Of a DNA stretch of 51,454 nucleotides, positions 17,198-25,601 are shown in pieces. Position numbers and translations under genes: made by a program. Positions within the stretch are counted from its first letter, which is position 1. Each line of letters begins with the position of its first letter. The notes below the pieces were generated by a model. It was given only the letters and a program-made list of their open reading frames with translations. It was not told the origin of the DNA and did not search any database. Origin of the DNA: Pseudomonadota bacterium. GTDB taxonomy: Bacteria > Pseudomonadota > Gammaproteobacteria > Burkholderiales > Burkholderiaceae_C. The DNA lies in NCBI GenBank assembly GCA_021792835.1, contig JAJYTY010000005.1:1-51454 (forward strand), written 5' to 3'.

Positions 17198-18022
17198 TCA
17201 AACCCCGTCGTCGTGCGGCATGTTGCGCGGCTTGCGCTGCCACCCCTGCACGGCGCGGTCCCACAGCCCGCGCGGCAGCACGTGCATGGCCTTGCTAAGC
17301 ACGCCCATCGGCCATGGAATGGTGGTGTAGGCGCGGGCGCGGTCGATGGCGCGCACGGCGCGCGACGCGAAGTGCCGCGCATCCATCAGGAAGGGCATCG
17401 GGAAGGGCTTGCCCGCGGTCATCGGCGTGGCGATGAAGCCCGGGCTGATGGTCACCACGCGCACGCCGCTGGAGCGCAGTTCCACGCGCAGGCTTTCCAG
17501 GGAGCGGATCAGCGCGGCCTTGCTGGCGCTGTACGCGGCGTGCCCGGGCAGGCCGCGTACCCCGGCCACGCTGGCGATTCCCACCAGGGTGCCGCTGCCG
17601 CGCGCGCGCATCGGCGCGATGAACGGCGACAGGGTTCCCAGCACCGCCAGCCAGTTGCTGCGCATGATGTCGTCGGCCACCTCGAGGTCCTGCGCATGCG
17701 CCAGGTCGGTGCCATGGCTGATCCCGGCGGCGGCCACCACCACCTGCGGGCATTCCCATTCATGCAGCAGCCGCGCGACGTGGGCGCGCCAGCCCTCCAG
17801 GTCGCGAAGGTCCGCGACCAGCAGGCGCACACGCGCCGGATCGACCACGTCCAGGCCCTGCGCCTGCGCGCAGGCCAGCGCGGTGGCGTCCAGCGCGGCG
17901 CCACGGCGCCCCACCAGCACCAGGCGCCAGCCACGGGCCGCGTAGGCCTGCGCCAGCGCGGCGCCGATTCCGCTCGAGGCCCCGGTGATCACCGCCAGCG
18001 GGGCGCGCTGCGCCGAATTCAC
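17198..18022 (-). CDS. Short-chain dehydrogenase/reductase
   Basis: A 274-residue classical SDR. The cofactor motif TGASSGIG (14-21) is followed by an Arg-rich segment after beta-2 (GRRG), suggesting NADP(H). The catalytic serine (GIASVAG) and YSASK tetrad residues are present, and ISPGFIATPMT follows. The C-terminal extension has an amphipathic/hydrophobic stretch (PWPMGVLSKAMHVLP), which may touch membrane. The start overlaps the lptC stop as ATGA, so it is the last gene of the kdsD-kdsC-lptC operon. Its substrate is unknown; the operon suggests envelope or fatty-acid metabolism. Confidence 0.9.
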   Translation of the reverse strand: MNSAQRAPLAVITGASSGIGAALAQAYAARGWRLVLVGRRGAALDATALACAQAQGLDVVDPARVRLLVADLRDLEGWRAHVARLLHEWECPQVVVAAAGISHGTDLAHAQDLEVADDIMRSNWLAVLGTLSPFIAPMRARGSGTLVGIASVAGVRGLPGHAAYSASKAALIRSLESLRVELRSSGVRVVTISPGFIATPMTAGKPFPMPFLMDARHFASRAVRAIDRARAYTTIPWPMGVLSKAMHVLPRGLWDRAVQGWQRKPRNMPHDDGV

Positions 18023-18624
18023 GGGGACGCCCCCGTTTCGCGCTGCAGCCTGCCCCGTACCGCCCCTTGCATCGTGAAGGTTCCGTCGAGTCCGTTCATC
18101 TGCAGGTCATCGCCCGAGAACATCGAGCGGCCCTGCTGCACCGTGCTCGGCCGGTTGGAAGAAATGCGTCGGGTCTGCGGGAAGATGTTCAGAAAACTGC
18201 TGCGCACCACGACCAGCTGCTTTCCCGGCGCCTGGCGCTGCAGCACGGCATGGCCGAACAGCTGCACGTTGCTGGCGTCGGCGTTGCTCAGCCCGACGTC
18301 GGCGCTGGCGTGGGTCAGCGCGCCCTGCTGGTCCTGCACTCGCAGCCGCGGCTGGACGATGCGCACGGTCTGGTTGCCGGGAATGTGCTGCATGGCCGAG
18401 CCGCTCAGTTCGGCACCGGCGCGGCCCGTGGCGTCGAAGCTGCGAGTCTGGAAGTCCTGCAGGAAATAGTCGGGCTTTTGCGGTGCCGGCGAGGAGCCGG
18501 CGCCGCCATGGGTCGCCAGCAGCGCCTCGCGTGCCACCCAGCCGCTGAAGCCCGCCAGCAGCAGCATCAGCAGCAGCGGCAGCATCATCGTGACGCGCCG
18601 CCACCAGAGCAGCCAGCGGGTCAT
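18019..18624 (-). CDS. lptC: LPS export protein LptC
   Basis: A 201-residue bitopic inner-membrane protein: one N-terminal transmembrane helix (about residues 10-30, MMLPLLLMLLLAGFSGWVA) and a periplasmic beta-jellyroll (DYFLQDFQTRSFDATG, GNVQL-like SNVQLFG, FSGDDLQMNGLDG). LptC links the LptBFG transporter to the LptA bridge that carries lipopolysaccharide to the outer membrane. It sits between kdsC (4 bp gap) and an SDR gene (ATGA overlap). lptA and lptB, which usually follow, are absent from this position. Confidence 0.92.
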   Translation of the reverse strand: MTRWLLWWRRVTMMLPLLLMLLLAGFSGWVAREALLATHGGAGSSPAPQKPDYFLQDFQTRSFDATGRAGAELSGSAMQHIPGNQTVRIVQPRLRVQDQQGALTHASADVGLSNADASNVQLFGHAVLQRQAPGKQLVVVRSSFLNIFPQTRRISSNRPSTVQQGRSMFSGDDLQMNGLDGTFTMQGAVRGRLQRETGASP

Positions 18625-18628
18625 GGCC

Positions 18629-19192
18629 TCATTCCCCGCGCACGGCCTGCTCCAGCAGCGCGGCGTAGGCGCCCCGCGCACACAACAGCAGGTCGCAGAT
18701 CTCGCGCACGGCGCCCAGACCTGCCGGCGCGCGGGTGCGGTGATGCACCCGCGCCAACACCTCCGGATGCGCCTGCGGCGGGCAGGCGGCCAGGCGCGCG
18801 CGCACCAGCAACGGCAGGTCCGGCCAGTCGTCGCCGATGGCCGCCACCTGGTCCCAAGCGGTGTCGAGTTCGCGCAACACCGCCTGCGCACCCGGCAGCT
18901 TGTGACTGCGCCCGAGCACCGCATGCTCGAGCAGGCCGAGCTCGCGCAGGCGCGCGCGCAGCGCCGGACTGTCGCGCCCCGACACCACCACCGGGCGCAC
19001 GCCAGCCGCGGCCAGCAGCTTCAGCCCGTGGCCGTCGAGGGTGCTGAAACGCTTGAGCTGTTCGCCATCCGCGCCGACCAGCAGGTCGCCCGGAGTGAGC
19101 ACGCCGTCGACGTCGAGCAGCAGCAGGCGCACCGGCTGCGCGCGCAGCAGCAGCTCGGCATCGAAGGACAGGTGGGCGGTGGTATCGAACAT
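18629..19192 (-). CDS. kdsC: 3-deoxy-D-manno-octulosonate 8-phosphate phosphatase
   Basis: A 187-residue HAD phosphatase of the small KdsC type. Motif I is LLLLDVDGVLTPG, motif II is VVVSGRDSPALR, and the motif III/IV region is HKLPGAQAV...AAIGDDWPDLPLL. It converts Kdo-8-phosphate to Kdo, the inner sugar of the lipopolysaccharide core. It lies 3 bp downstream of kdsD and 4 bp upstream of lptC, a standard operon order. A stretch CPPQAHPEV differs slightly from the usual capless KdsC loop but leaves the catalytic residues intact. Confidence 0.95.
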   Translation of the reverse strand: MFDTTAHLSFDAELLLRAQPVRLLLLDVDGVLTPGDLLVGADGEQLKRFSTLDGHGLKLLAAAGVRPVVVSGRDSPALRARLRELGLLEHAVLGRSHKLPGAQAVLRELDTAWDQVAAIGDDWPDLPLLVRARLAACPPQAHPEVLARVHHRTRAPAGLGAVREICDLLLCARGAYAALLEQAVRGE

Positions 19193-19195
19193 GGC

Positions 19196-20194
19196 TCAGA
19201 CCACCTTGGCCGCGAACAGGTCGTGCATGTGCAGCGCGCCGATCACGCGCCGGTGCTCGTCGACCACCAGCATCTGGCTGATGCGATGCCGCTCCATGCG
19301 CTGCACCGCCTCCACCGCCAGCGCCTGCGCCGGGATGGTACGCGGATTCGGGTGCATGGCCTCGCCGGCGCTGAGCCCGCGAAGGTCGACGCCGCGCTCC
19401 ACCAGTCGCCGCAGGTCGCCGTCGGTGATCACGCCGCGCAGGTGCTGCTGCTCGTCGACCACCGCGGTCATGCCCAGGCCCTTGCGGGTCATCTCCAGCA
19501 GCGCGTCCGAGAACGGCACCGATTCGTGCACCTGCGGCACGCGCTCGCCGCTGCGCATCACGTCCGAGACGTGGGTGAGCAGGCGCCGGCCCAGTGCTCC
19601 ACCAGGGTGGGTACGCGCGAAATCCTCGGCGCCGAAGCCGCGTGCATCGAGCACCGCCACCGCCAGCGCGTCGCCCAGCGCCAGCTGCGCGGTCGTGCTG
19701 GCGGTCGGCGCCAGGCGCAGCGGACAGGCCTCGCGCTCGACGGCGCAGTCCAGGTGGATGTCCGCGTAGCGCGCCAGGGTGGAGTCGGCGCGCCCGGTGA
19801 TCGCGATCAGGCGCGTGCCCATGCGCTTGACCAGCGGCACGATGCGCGTGAGTTCCTCGACCTCGCCCGAGTTCGACAAGGCGATGAACACGTCCTGCTC
19901 GGTGACCATGCCGAGGTCGCCGTGGCTGGCCTCGGCCGGGTGCACGAAGTACGCCGGCGTGCCGGTGGAGGCCAGGGTCGCGGCCAGCTTGCGCGCCACG
20001 TGCCCGCTCTTGCCCATGCCGGAGACGACGACGCGGCCGCGGCAGTCCAGCAGCACGCGCACGGCCTGCGCGAACGCGCCGGCCAGCGGCTCGCGCTCGA
20101 TGCGCTCGGCCAGTGCCTGCACCGCGGAGGCCTCGATCAGCAGGGTCTCGCGGGCGAGCCGCAGAGCGCTTTCAGGGGAGAAGTCCGAACTCAT
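19196..20194 (-). CDS. kdsD: D-arabinose 5-phosphate isomerase
   Basis: A 332-residue protein with an N-terminal SIS isomerase domain (RVVVSGMGKSGHVARKLAATLASTG, FVHPAEASHGDLG, ALSNSGEVEEL) and two C-terminal CBS domains (about residues 210-330). It makes D-arabinose 5-phosphate from ribulose 5-phosphate, the first committed step to Kdo. The start ATG 20194 is followed by the typical residues of this family. It is the first gene of kdsD-kdsC-lptC-SDR, with an 83-bp gap from the ampG gene on the same strand. Confidence 0.95.
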   Translation of the reverse strand: MSSDFSPESALRLARETLLIEASAVQALAERIEREPLAGAFAQAVRVLLDCRGRVVVSGMGKSGHVARKLAATLASTGTPAYFVHPAEASHGDLGMVTEQDVFIALSNSGEVEELTRIVPLVKRMGTRLIAITGRADSTLARYADIHLDCAVEREACPLRLAPTASTTAQLALGDALAVAVLDARGFGAEDFARTHPGGALGRRLLTHVSDVMRSGERVPQVHESVPFSDALLEMTRKGLGMTAVVDEQQHLRGVITDGDLRRLVERGVDLRGLSAGEAMHPNPRTIPAQALAVEAVQRMERHRISQMLVVDEHRRVIGALHMHDLFAAKVV

Positions 20195-20277
20195 CGACCG
20201 GAGTATAGGGAGCGCAAGGGCAGCGGCGGGGGAGCCGCGTGGCGACTCGGACCCGCTGCGGGCCCGCGCGAGACGGC

Positions 20278-21642
20278 TCAGGAGGTCCCGGCGGGGCGGG
20301 TGTCGCGCGCATCGATGCTCCGGCGCAGCAACACGAGCATCAGCAGCCCCGGCAGCGCGCTGGCCACGCTGAACAGGTAGAAGCCCGGCCACCCCATGCG
20401 CTCGACCATGTAGCCGCTGAGCGGCCCCACGTACACCCGGCCGACCGCCGACAGCGCCGACAGCAGCGCGAACTGGGTGGCCGAGTAGCGCACGTCGCAC
20501 AAGGCCGACAGGAAGGCCACGAAGGCCGCCGTGCCCATGCCCGAGGTGAAGTTCTCCACCCCCACCGCGCCGGCCATCAGCGTCAGCGACGGCGGCAGCA
20601 CCGCCAGCCCCCAGTACGCCAGGTTCGACAGGCCCTGCGCCACGCCGAACACCAGCAGCGAGCGCCACAGCCCCAGGCGCGCCAGCCAGGCGCCGCCGAG
20701 CAGCGCGCCGACGATCGTGCTCAACAAGCCCATGGTCTTGTACACCAGCCCGACCTCGGCCGGGCCGTAGCCGGCGCCGCGGATCAGGAAGGTGGTCGAC
20801 AGCGCGCCGGCGAAGGCGTCGCCCAGCTTGTACAGCACGATGGTCACCAGCAGCGCGATCGCCTGCGGCCTGCCGAAGAACTCGCGCGCCGGCTCCAGCA
20901 CCGCGGCACGCAACGTGGCCGGCGCCGGCAGGCTGGCCGGCTCGCGCGGGGCCCACAGCGTGGGCAGCATGCTCAAGGCCATCAGGCCGCCCATCAGCGC
21001 GTACATGCCGCGCCAGCCCAGCCACTGCGCCGCCAGCCACAGCGCGAGCCCCCCCGAGACCACCATGCCGAGGCGGTAGCCGAGCACCACCACCGCGGCG
21101 CCCGCGCCACGCTGCTCCGGCGGCAGCAGGTCGGTGCGGTAGGCGTCGATGACGGTGTCCTGCGACGCCGACACGAAAGCCAGCATCACCGCCAGCACGA
21201 CCACCGGAAGCAGCCGCGCCTGCGACGGCGAGAGGAATCCGGCGAGCGGGCCGAGCCAGTGCGAAGCCGCCCCGGGGTCCGGAATGCCCACCCACGCCAT
21301 CGCGCCCAGCACCAGCGCCAGCAGCGCCTGCAGCGGCAACAGCCAGGAGCGCCTGCGCCCCAGGCGCGACGCCAGACCCGGCAGTTCGACGCGGTCCAGC
21401 AGCGGCGCCCACAGGAACTTGAACACGTAGGCCTGGCCGATCAGCGTGGCAAACCCGATTTCGCCGAGCGTGGCGCCGCGCACCGTCAGCCACGCCTGCA
21501 AGGTCCCCGAGCTCAGCGCCAGCGGCAGGCCCGAGGCAAAGCCCACGAACAGCATCGAGGCGATGTTGCGGTTGCCGAAAATCGCCCGCAAGGTGGTTGC
21601 GGAACGCGGCAGCAGGCGGCGGGCTGGATCGGTGCGGGACAT
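20278..21642 (-). CDS. ampG: AmpG-type muropeptide permease, MFS
   Basis: A 454-residue major-facilitator protein with about 12 membrane segments. AmpG-like features include NRNIASMLFVGFASGLPLAL near the start, QAYVFKFLWAPLLDR, a SASQDTVIDAYR motif, and GVENFTSGMGTAAFVAFLSAL. AmpG imports anhydromuropeptides (GlcNAc-anhMurNAc peptides) for cell-wall recycling and feeds the AmpR beta-lactamase signal. ATG 21642 matches the family N-terminus; in-frame ATGs further upstream would run into the pyrE promoter region. It is divergent from pyrE, with an 89-bp gap that must hold both promoters. Confidence 0.93.
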   Translation of the reverse strand: MSRTDPARRLLPRSATTLRAIFGNRNIASMLFVGFASGLPLALSSGTLQAWLTVRGATLGEIGFATLIGQAYVFKFLWAPLLDRVELPGLASRLGRRRSWLLPLQALLALVLGAMAWVGIPDPGAASHWLGPLAGFLSPSQARLLPVVVLAVMLAFVSASQDTVIDAYRTDLLPPEQRGAGAAVVVLGYRLGMVVSGGLALWLAAQWLGWRGMYALMGGLMALSMLPTLWAPREPASLPAPATLRAAVLEPAREFFGRPQAIALLVTIVLYKLGDAFAGALSTTFLIRGAGYGPAEVGLVYKTMGLLSTIVGALLGGAWLARLGLWRSLLVFGVAQGLSNLAYWGLAVLPPSLTLMAGAVGVENFTSGMGTAAFVAFLSALCDVRYSATQFALLSALSAVGRVYVGPLSGYMVERMGWPGFYLFSVASALPGLLMLVLLRRSIDARDTRPAGTS

Positions 21643-21731
21643 CGGACGGTGCGTGCAGACCCAAGCATAATGGCCGCCGCGCCCGCCACGCCGCCTGCCG
21701 GCGGGCATCCCCATTCCAGCCGCAAGCCGCC

Positions 21732-22409
21732 ATGTCCGCACCCAGCGCCATCGCCCGGGACTTCGTCCGCTTCGCCGTCGACAGCGGAGTCATCCGCTTC
21801 GGCTCCTTCGTCACCAAGGCCGGACGCCAGACCCCCTACTTCTTCAATGCCGGGCTGTTCAGCGACGGCGAGCGCCTCGGACGCCTGGCCGGCTTCTACG
21901 CCGACGCGCTGCTGGCCAGCGGGGTCGAGTTCGACATGCTGTTCGGCCCCGCGTACAAGGGCATCGCGCTGGCCGCCGCGCTGGCCGTGGAACTGGCGCG
22001 GCGCGGACGCAACGTCGGCTTCGCCTACAACCGCAAGGAAGCCAAGGACCATGGCGAAGGCGGCCACCTGGTCGGCGCGCCGGTCAGCGGCCGCGTGGTC
22101 ATCGTCGACGACGTGATCTCGGCCGGCACCGCGGTCGGCGAATCGGTGCGCCTGCTGCGCGCCGCCGGCGCGACCCCCGCCGCGGTGCTGATCGCCCTCG
22201 ACCGCCAGGAGAAGGCGGCCGTGGCGGGCAGCACGCTGGCCCACTCGGCGGTGCAGCACGTGCAGACCGAGCACCGGCTGCCGGTGGTGTCGATCGCCAA
22301 CCTGGACGCGCTGCTGGAGGTCCTCGACGCCGCGCGCGACCCGGAGCTGGCGCGCTGGCTGCCGCTGGTGCGCGACTACCGCGCGCGCTACGGAGTGGCG
22401 ACTCCCTGA
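21732..22409 (+). CDS. pyrE: Orotate phosphoribosyltransferase
   Basis: A 225-residue type I phosphoribosyltransferase. It joins orotate to PRPP, giving orotidine 5'-phosphate in pyrimidine synthesis. Landmarks are the substrate segment SGRQTPYFFNAGLF-like FVTKAGRQTPYFFNAG, the flexible catalytic loop (YNRKEAKDHGEGG) and the PRPP-binding motif VVIVDDVISAGTAV. ATG 21732 is the family start. Downstream lies a symmetrical repeat element that may be its transcription end. Confidence 0.97.
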   Translation: MSAPSAIARDFVRFAVDSGVIRFGSFVTKAGRQTPYFFNAGLFSDGERLGRLAGFYADALLASGVEFDMLFGPAYKGIALAAALAVELARRGRNVGFAYNRKEAKDHGEGGHLVGAPVSGRVVIVDDVISAGTAVGESVRLLRAAGATPAAVLIALDRQEKAAVAGSTLAHSAVQHVQTEHRLPVVSIANLDALLEVLDAARDPELARWLPLVRDYRARYGVATP

Positions 22410-22432
22410 AGCCACACCGCATCGGGGATTTT

Positions 22433-22515
22433 GTCGCTTCATAGCGACATGGGCAGCCCGAGGCATTGCGCGCCTCCCGGGGAAGTCCGGGCGGTCCATG
22501 TCGCTGAACGGCGAC
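22433..22515. repeat. Symmetrical hairpin element after pyrE
   Basis: Two short stem-loops of the same form, GTCGC-N6-GCGAC, occur at 22433-22448 and 22500-22515. They are also part of a larger inverted repeat, GCGACATGG (22444-22452) with CCATGTCGC (22496-22504). The element can therefore fold either as two small hairpins or as one long hairpin. No T-run follows on either strand, so it is not a typical intrinsic terminator. It resembles a paired intergenic repeat unit. Confidence 0.5.
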
Positions 22516-22680
22516 AGAACGGCATCGGGAAGCCTCGCGGCGCGCTGCGCCAGGTGCTGGCGCGAATCCTGCGAATTCGCGGTCCTGCGGGCGATTCGCC
22601 GCGTCGGGCCGTGTCCTGGTATGGCTATTGCATCGCAGAAGTCGATGCGGCAGCGGCGCCGCCCAGCAGGAGACCGACCG

Positions 22681-22869
22681 ATGAGCACGAATTCCCGCCC
22701 CGGACGCAGCAACCGCGTGAGCCGCGACACCGTCTACGCGCTGGCGTTGCAGCGCAGCTGCGCGCCGCTGGCCGGCCCGGCCCCCGCTGGCACCCCCGCG
22801 GAATCGACGGCGCTGCACAGCCGCCGCGGGCGCGCGCATCCGCGCGCGGCTCAGGTCCCGCCGACGTAG
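22681..22869 (+). CDS. Possible small arginine-rich protein, 62 residues
   Basis: ATG 22681 has AGGAG about 8 bp upstream, which is the main reason to list it. The product starts MSTNSRPGRSNRVSRDTVYA and is rich in Arg, Pro and Ala, with no recognised domain. It overlaps the 3' end of the convergent metallo-hydrolase gene by 19 bp. In DNA this GC-rich, open frames arise easily by chance, so the call is weak. Confidence 0.3.
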   Translation: MSTNSRPGRSNRVSRDTVYALALQRSCAPLAGPAPAGTPAESTALHSRRGRAHPRAAQVPPT

Positions 22870-23489
22870 GGGTTGCTGCGGCGCTCGACGCCGAAACTCG
22901 ACTCGGGGCCGTGCCCGGGAATGAACACCGTGTCATCCCCCATCGGCCACAGCCGCGTGACGATGCTGTCGATCAGCTGTTGATGGTCCCCGCGCGGGAA
23001 GTCGGTGCGTCCGATCGACCCCGCGAACAGCACGTCCCCGACCCAGGCGCGCCGCGCCGGCGCATGGTGGAACACCACGTGCCCCGGCGTGTGGCCGGGG
23101 CAGTGCCGCACCTCGAACTCCAGCTCGCCGAGCTGCAGGCGGTCGCCATCGACCAGCCAGCGCTCCGGGGTGAAGGCCTGCGCCGGCGCAAAGCCGAACA
23201 TGCGCGCCTGCTGGGGCAGCATGTCGATCCAGAACTGGTCGTCGCGGTGCGGGCCGATGATCGGCACCCCCGCACGCTGCGCCAGTTCGGCCGCGCCGCC
23301 GGCATGGTCGATATGCGCGTGCGTGAGCCACACCGCACGCAGCCGCACCCGCTGCGCCCGCGCCTCGTGCAGCAGGCGGTCCACCTCGCCCCCCGGATCG
23401 GTGATCACCGCGTCGCCGCTGGCGTCGTCCCACAGCAGGCAGGCGTTCTGGGCGAAGGGGGTGACGGGGAGGATGCGGTAGTCAAGCAT
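22851..23489 (-). CDS. MBL-fold hydrolase, glyoxalase II-like (YcbL type)
   Basis: A 212-residue metallo-beta-lactamase-fold protein with the metal motif THAHIDHAGG (HxHxDH), a further histidine in HCPGHTPGH, the bridging aspartate in GDVLFAGSIGR and the last histidine in PGHGPESS. Size and motifs match the short YcbL/GloB-like class, which hydrolyse thioesters such as S-lactoylglutathione; the true substrate is unknown. ATG 23489 gives the expected start (MLDYRILPVTPFAQNA). It is the last intact chromosomal gene before the scar region. Confidence 0.9.
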   Translation of the reverse strand: MLDYRILPVTPFAQNACLLWDDASGDAVITDPGGEVDRLLHEARAQRVRLRAVWLTHAHIDHAGGAAELAQRAGVPIIGPHRDDQFWIDMLPQQARMFGFAPAQAFTPERWLVDGDRLQLGELEFEVRHCPGHTPGHVVFHHAPARRAWVGDVLFAGSIGRTDFPRGDHQQLIDSIVTRLWPMGDDTVFIPGHGPESSFGVERRSNPYVGGT

Positions 23490-23949
23490 GGGGGGAACAG
23501 AAGGATCCGCATAACAAAGTGTGAAAACCGCGCCAGAGTGGAAGGCGCCGATCGACGCTAGCCCAGGGCATGGCAGAGTGTAGAAATTTGGCGCCCTCGA
23601 TGCTGGTGGAGCCACTTTAGCCCAAGAACAGTGTGTCAAATGGCCGCGCCACCGTAGAAGTTTTTCGGGGCAGATCTGCAGGCAAATTGGGCCGGCTCGA
23701 CAGGGGGTTTCCCGGGAAGGGTGACGCCCAAAGTGGTAGTCCTGAGCATCTTCGGCACGGTTGCTGACATGCTCGGCGTCAGCAGTTGAGGCGTCGCATC
23801 AGTCCCGGATGCCAACGCCGATGGAACATAGTGTCAAAACCGCGGGCCAACGTTCACCTTTTCCCGTTCGAGGTCATGTAAATCGACCCTCGATTGAACG
23901 TGCAGCACCGGATCAGGTCCCACGCGTCTCTACCTCTGACCTGCCTACT
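23490..23949. other. Non-coding interval before the transposase remnant
   Basis: About 460 bp without a credible gene. The octamer GTGTCAAA occurs twice (near 23633 and 23832), and short open stretches end in stops in every frame. A run reading KVVVLSIFGTVADMLGVSS (about 23730-23789) looks like decayed coding sequence, but I cannot name it. The interval is probably eroded mobile DNA. Confidence 0.45.
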
Positions 23950-24326
23950 TGATGGTGGGAGCTTACGGAGCCGCCACAAGACGATGAGCTATGCGCGCAT
24001 GCAGCACACCGAGGCCGAGCTCAAGAAGCAGATCGACGCGCTGCTGGCGCGAGCGAAGGCCACCGACGAGGCCGAGGCGCAGGAGCCGGTGCTGGACATC
24101 CCGGCCGAGATCGAGCGGCGCCAGGCGCGACTTGATGCGATCCGCCAGGCGCGCGAACGCCTGGAGCAACGCCAGCGCGAGGCCGACGCGCGGTGGCGAT
24201 GATGATCGCCGCCCTCGCGGACCCGACGGCAAACCGCGCGGGGGACGCTACGCGCGCGACTTCGGCGTGCCCAAAGACGGGTATCCGGATTTAGCTGTGG
24301 GCGTCTCAATCCGGCAGGACACCTAG
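23950..24326 (+). pseudogene. Frameshifted transposase fragment (IS1182/IS5-like)
   Basis: Internal piece of a transposase. One frame reads GSLRSRHKTMSYARM and then a charged helical region (EAELKKQIDALLARAKATDE, EIERRQARLDAIRQARERLE) typical of the coiled-coil insertion in IS1182-type transposases. Around 24196-24202 the homology shifts frame and continues as RGPDGKPRGGRYARDFGVPKD, then stops at 24326. There is no N-terminal catalytic part or C-terminal part, so this is a dead remnant marking an old insertion. Confidence 0.7.
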
Positions 24327-24446
24327 ACTGCCGCCCATGAGCGCGCGCAAGTCATTGAACATAAAAGGCATCTCACGCCATGATGGCTCTGATGCACATA
24401 GAGCAAAATCAGTGACTTATACGCGCAACTAAGCCGACGGTGGAAC

Positions 24447-25601
24447 TCAAGCCAGCAGGCCCTTGCTGCGCATGAGATCGACGAGGCCTTGCTCCTCGAG
24501 GGCGTACTCCCCGTGCGCGGCTCGCCACACGAGCGATTTCGCCTGCAGAGCTTCGAGGGTGCTCTGAACGTTGGGGACATTGACTTTGTCCACGCTATCC
24601 GGATCCAGCTGGGCCAGCTGCTCGGAGTACGCCTTGAGCGACGCAGCCGCGTAAGGGGTGTAGCCGTCTCCCTGAATCGCCAACACGCGCAACACCGCAC
24701 CCTGTAGTGGCGTGAGCGCCCGCACGACCTTGAGCATGGCCTCGTCCGATTCCTCGATCGCCGCGGCCACGGCGACCTCGAAGGCGTCGTCCAGGCGCTC
24801 GGCGGGGGGCAGCACGCCGTTGTCATCGGGCAGGTCGCCGAGCGCCTGCATGAGCACTTCCGGGCGCCAAGCGGCGCGCTCGAAGCTGCGCAGGGTGCGG
24901 TCTACGTCCAGCTGGGTGGGCAGGCCGGCGTTGTCTACAAACCACCTCACATAGTCGACGCCCAACGGCGGAAAGGCGCGCAGCATGGCCTTGTAGAACG
25001 CCTGGTCCTTGCTGGCGCGCAGGATGGCCAGCTTGGAGCGGCTAGAGCCCGTGGCCACGATGCGCAGACCAAAGTGATGGGTGCTGTTGAGCTCATCGCG
25101 AGCCGCCTTCAATGCGAACAGCGCGTTGTTGCCTTCGTCGGTGGTCGCGGCTTGCTGAGCCTCGTCGATCATCAGGACGATGGGCGCCTTGACGCGATCG
25201 GACAGGGCGCCCAGCGCCTGGCTCAGGCTCACACCGGTACCTAAGCCCACCTTGGCCACATCGAAGCTCAGCCCCCCGACGTTGACCTTGTCCATACCGG
25301 CTTTGCGCGCCATCTTGAGCACGAAGCCGTCATCCTGTGCAAACGCGCTGCGCACGAGCGCGACAATCGCCGAACCGGGTTCGATCGTCTTGTCGGCCCA
25401 TAGGTCGACGTAGAGCACGGCTGCGCCGCGCTTCTCGAGCGCGGGCATCAGGTCTTCGCGAAGGAACGTCGACTTGCCAGTGCGCCGCGGTGCGGCCAGG
25501 AACAGGCCGGAACGCGCCGGCGCGAGAGCTGCCTCGTTGAGGATGACGTTGGCCAACTCGTTGGCCAAGTCGGGGCGATGGAAGAACGGGTCGGTAGCCA
25601 T
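24447..25601 (-). CDS. Orphan AAA-type (archaeal-ATPase-like) ATP-binding protein
   Basis: A 384-residue P-loop ATPase. Walker A is APRRTGKST (38-46), Walker B is IVLMIDEAQQA, and a sensor-like IVATGSSRSKL follows. The C-terminal 120 or so residues form a winged-helix-like region (LTPLQGAVLRVLAIQGDGYTPYAAASLKAYSEQL). This layout matches AAA_16 or archaeal-ATPase-type proteins found in mobile and defence contexts. ATG 25601 is preceded by an AT-rich tract with several TATA-like hexamers, unlike the surrounding GC-rich DNA. It stands alone between mobile remnants, and no partner gene is visible. Function is unknown. Confidence 0.7.
   Translation of the reverse strand: MATDPFFHRPDLANELANVILNEAALAPARSGLFLAAPRRTGKSTFLREDLMPALEKRGAAVLYVDLWADKTIEPGSAIVALVRSAFAQDDGFVLKMARKAGMDKVNVGGLSFDVAKVGLGTGVSLSQALGALSDRVKAPIVLMIDEAQQAATTDEGNNALFALKAARDELNSTHHFGLRIVATGSSRSKLAILRASKDQAFYKAMLRAFPPLGVDYVRWFVDNAGLPTQLDVDRTLRSFERAAWRPEVLMQALGDLPDDNGVLPPAERLDDAFEVAVAAAIEESDEAMLKVVRALTPLQGAVLRVLAIQGDGYTPYAAASLKAYSEQLAQLDPDSVDKVNVPNVQSTLEALQAKSLVWRAAHGEYALEEQGLVDLMRSKGLLA

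Noticed and set aside
18590-22116. Long plus-strand frames opposite kdsC, kdsD and ampG (596 and 625 residues)
   Set aside because: Low-complexity Arg/His/Gln-rich translations with no motifs, exactly antisense to well-supported genes; an artefact of high GC.
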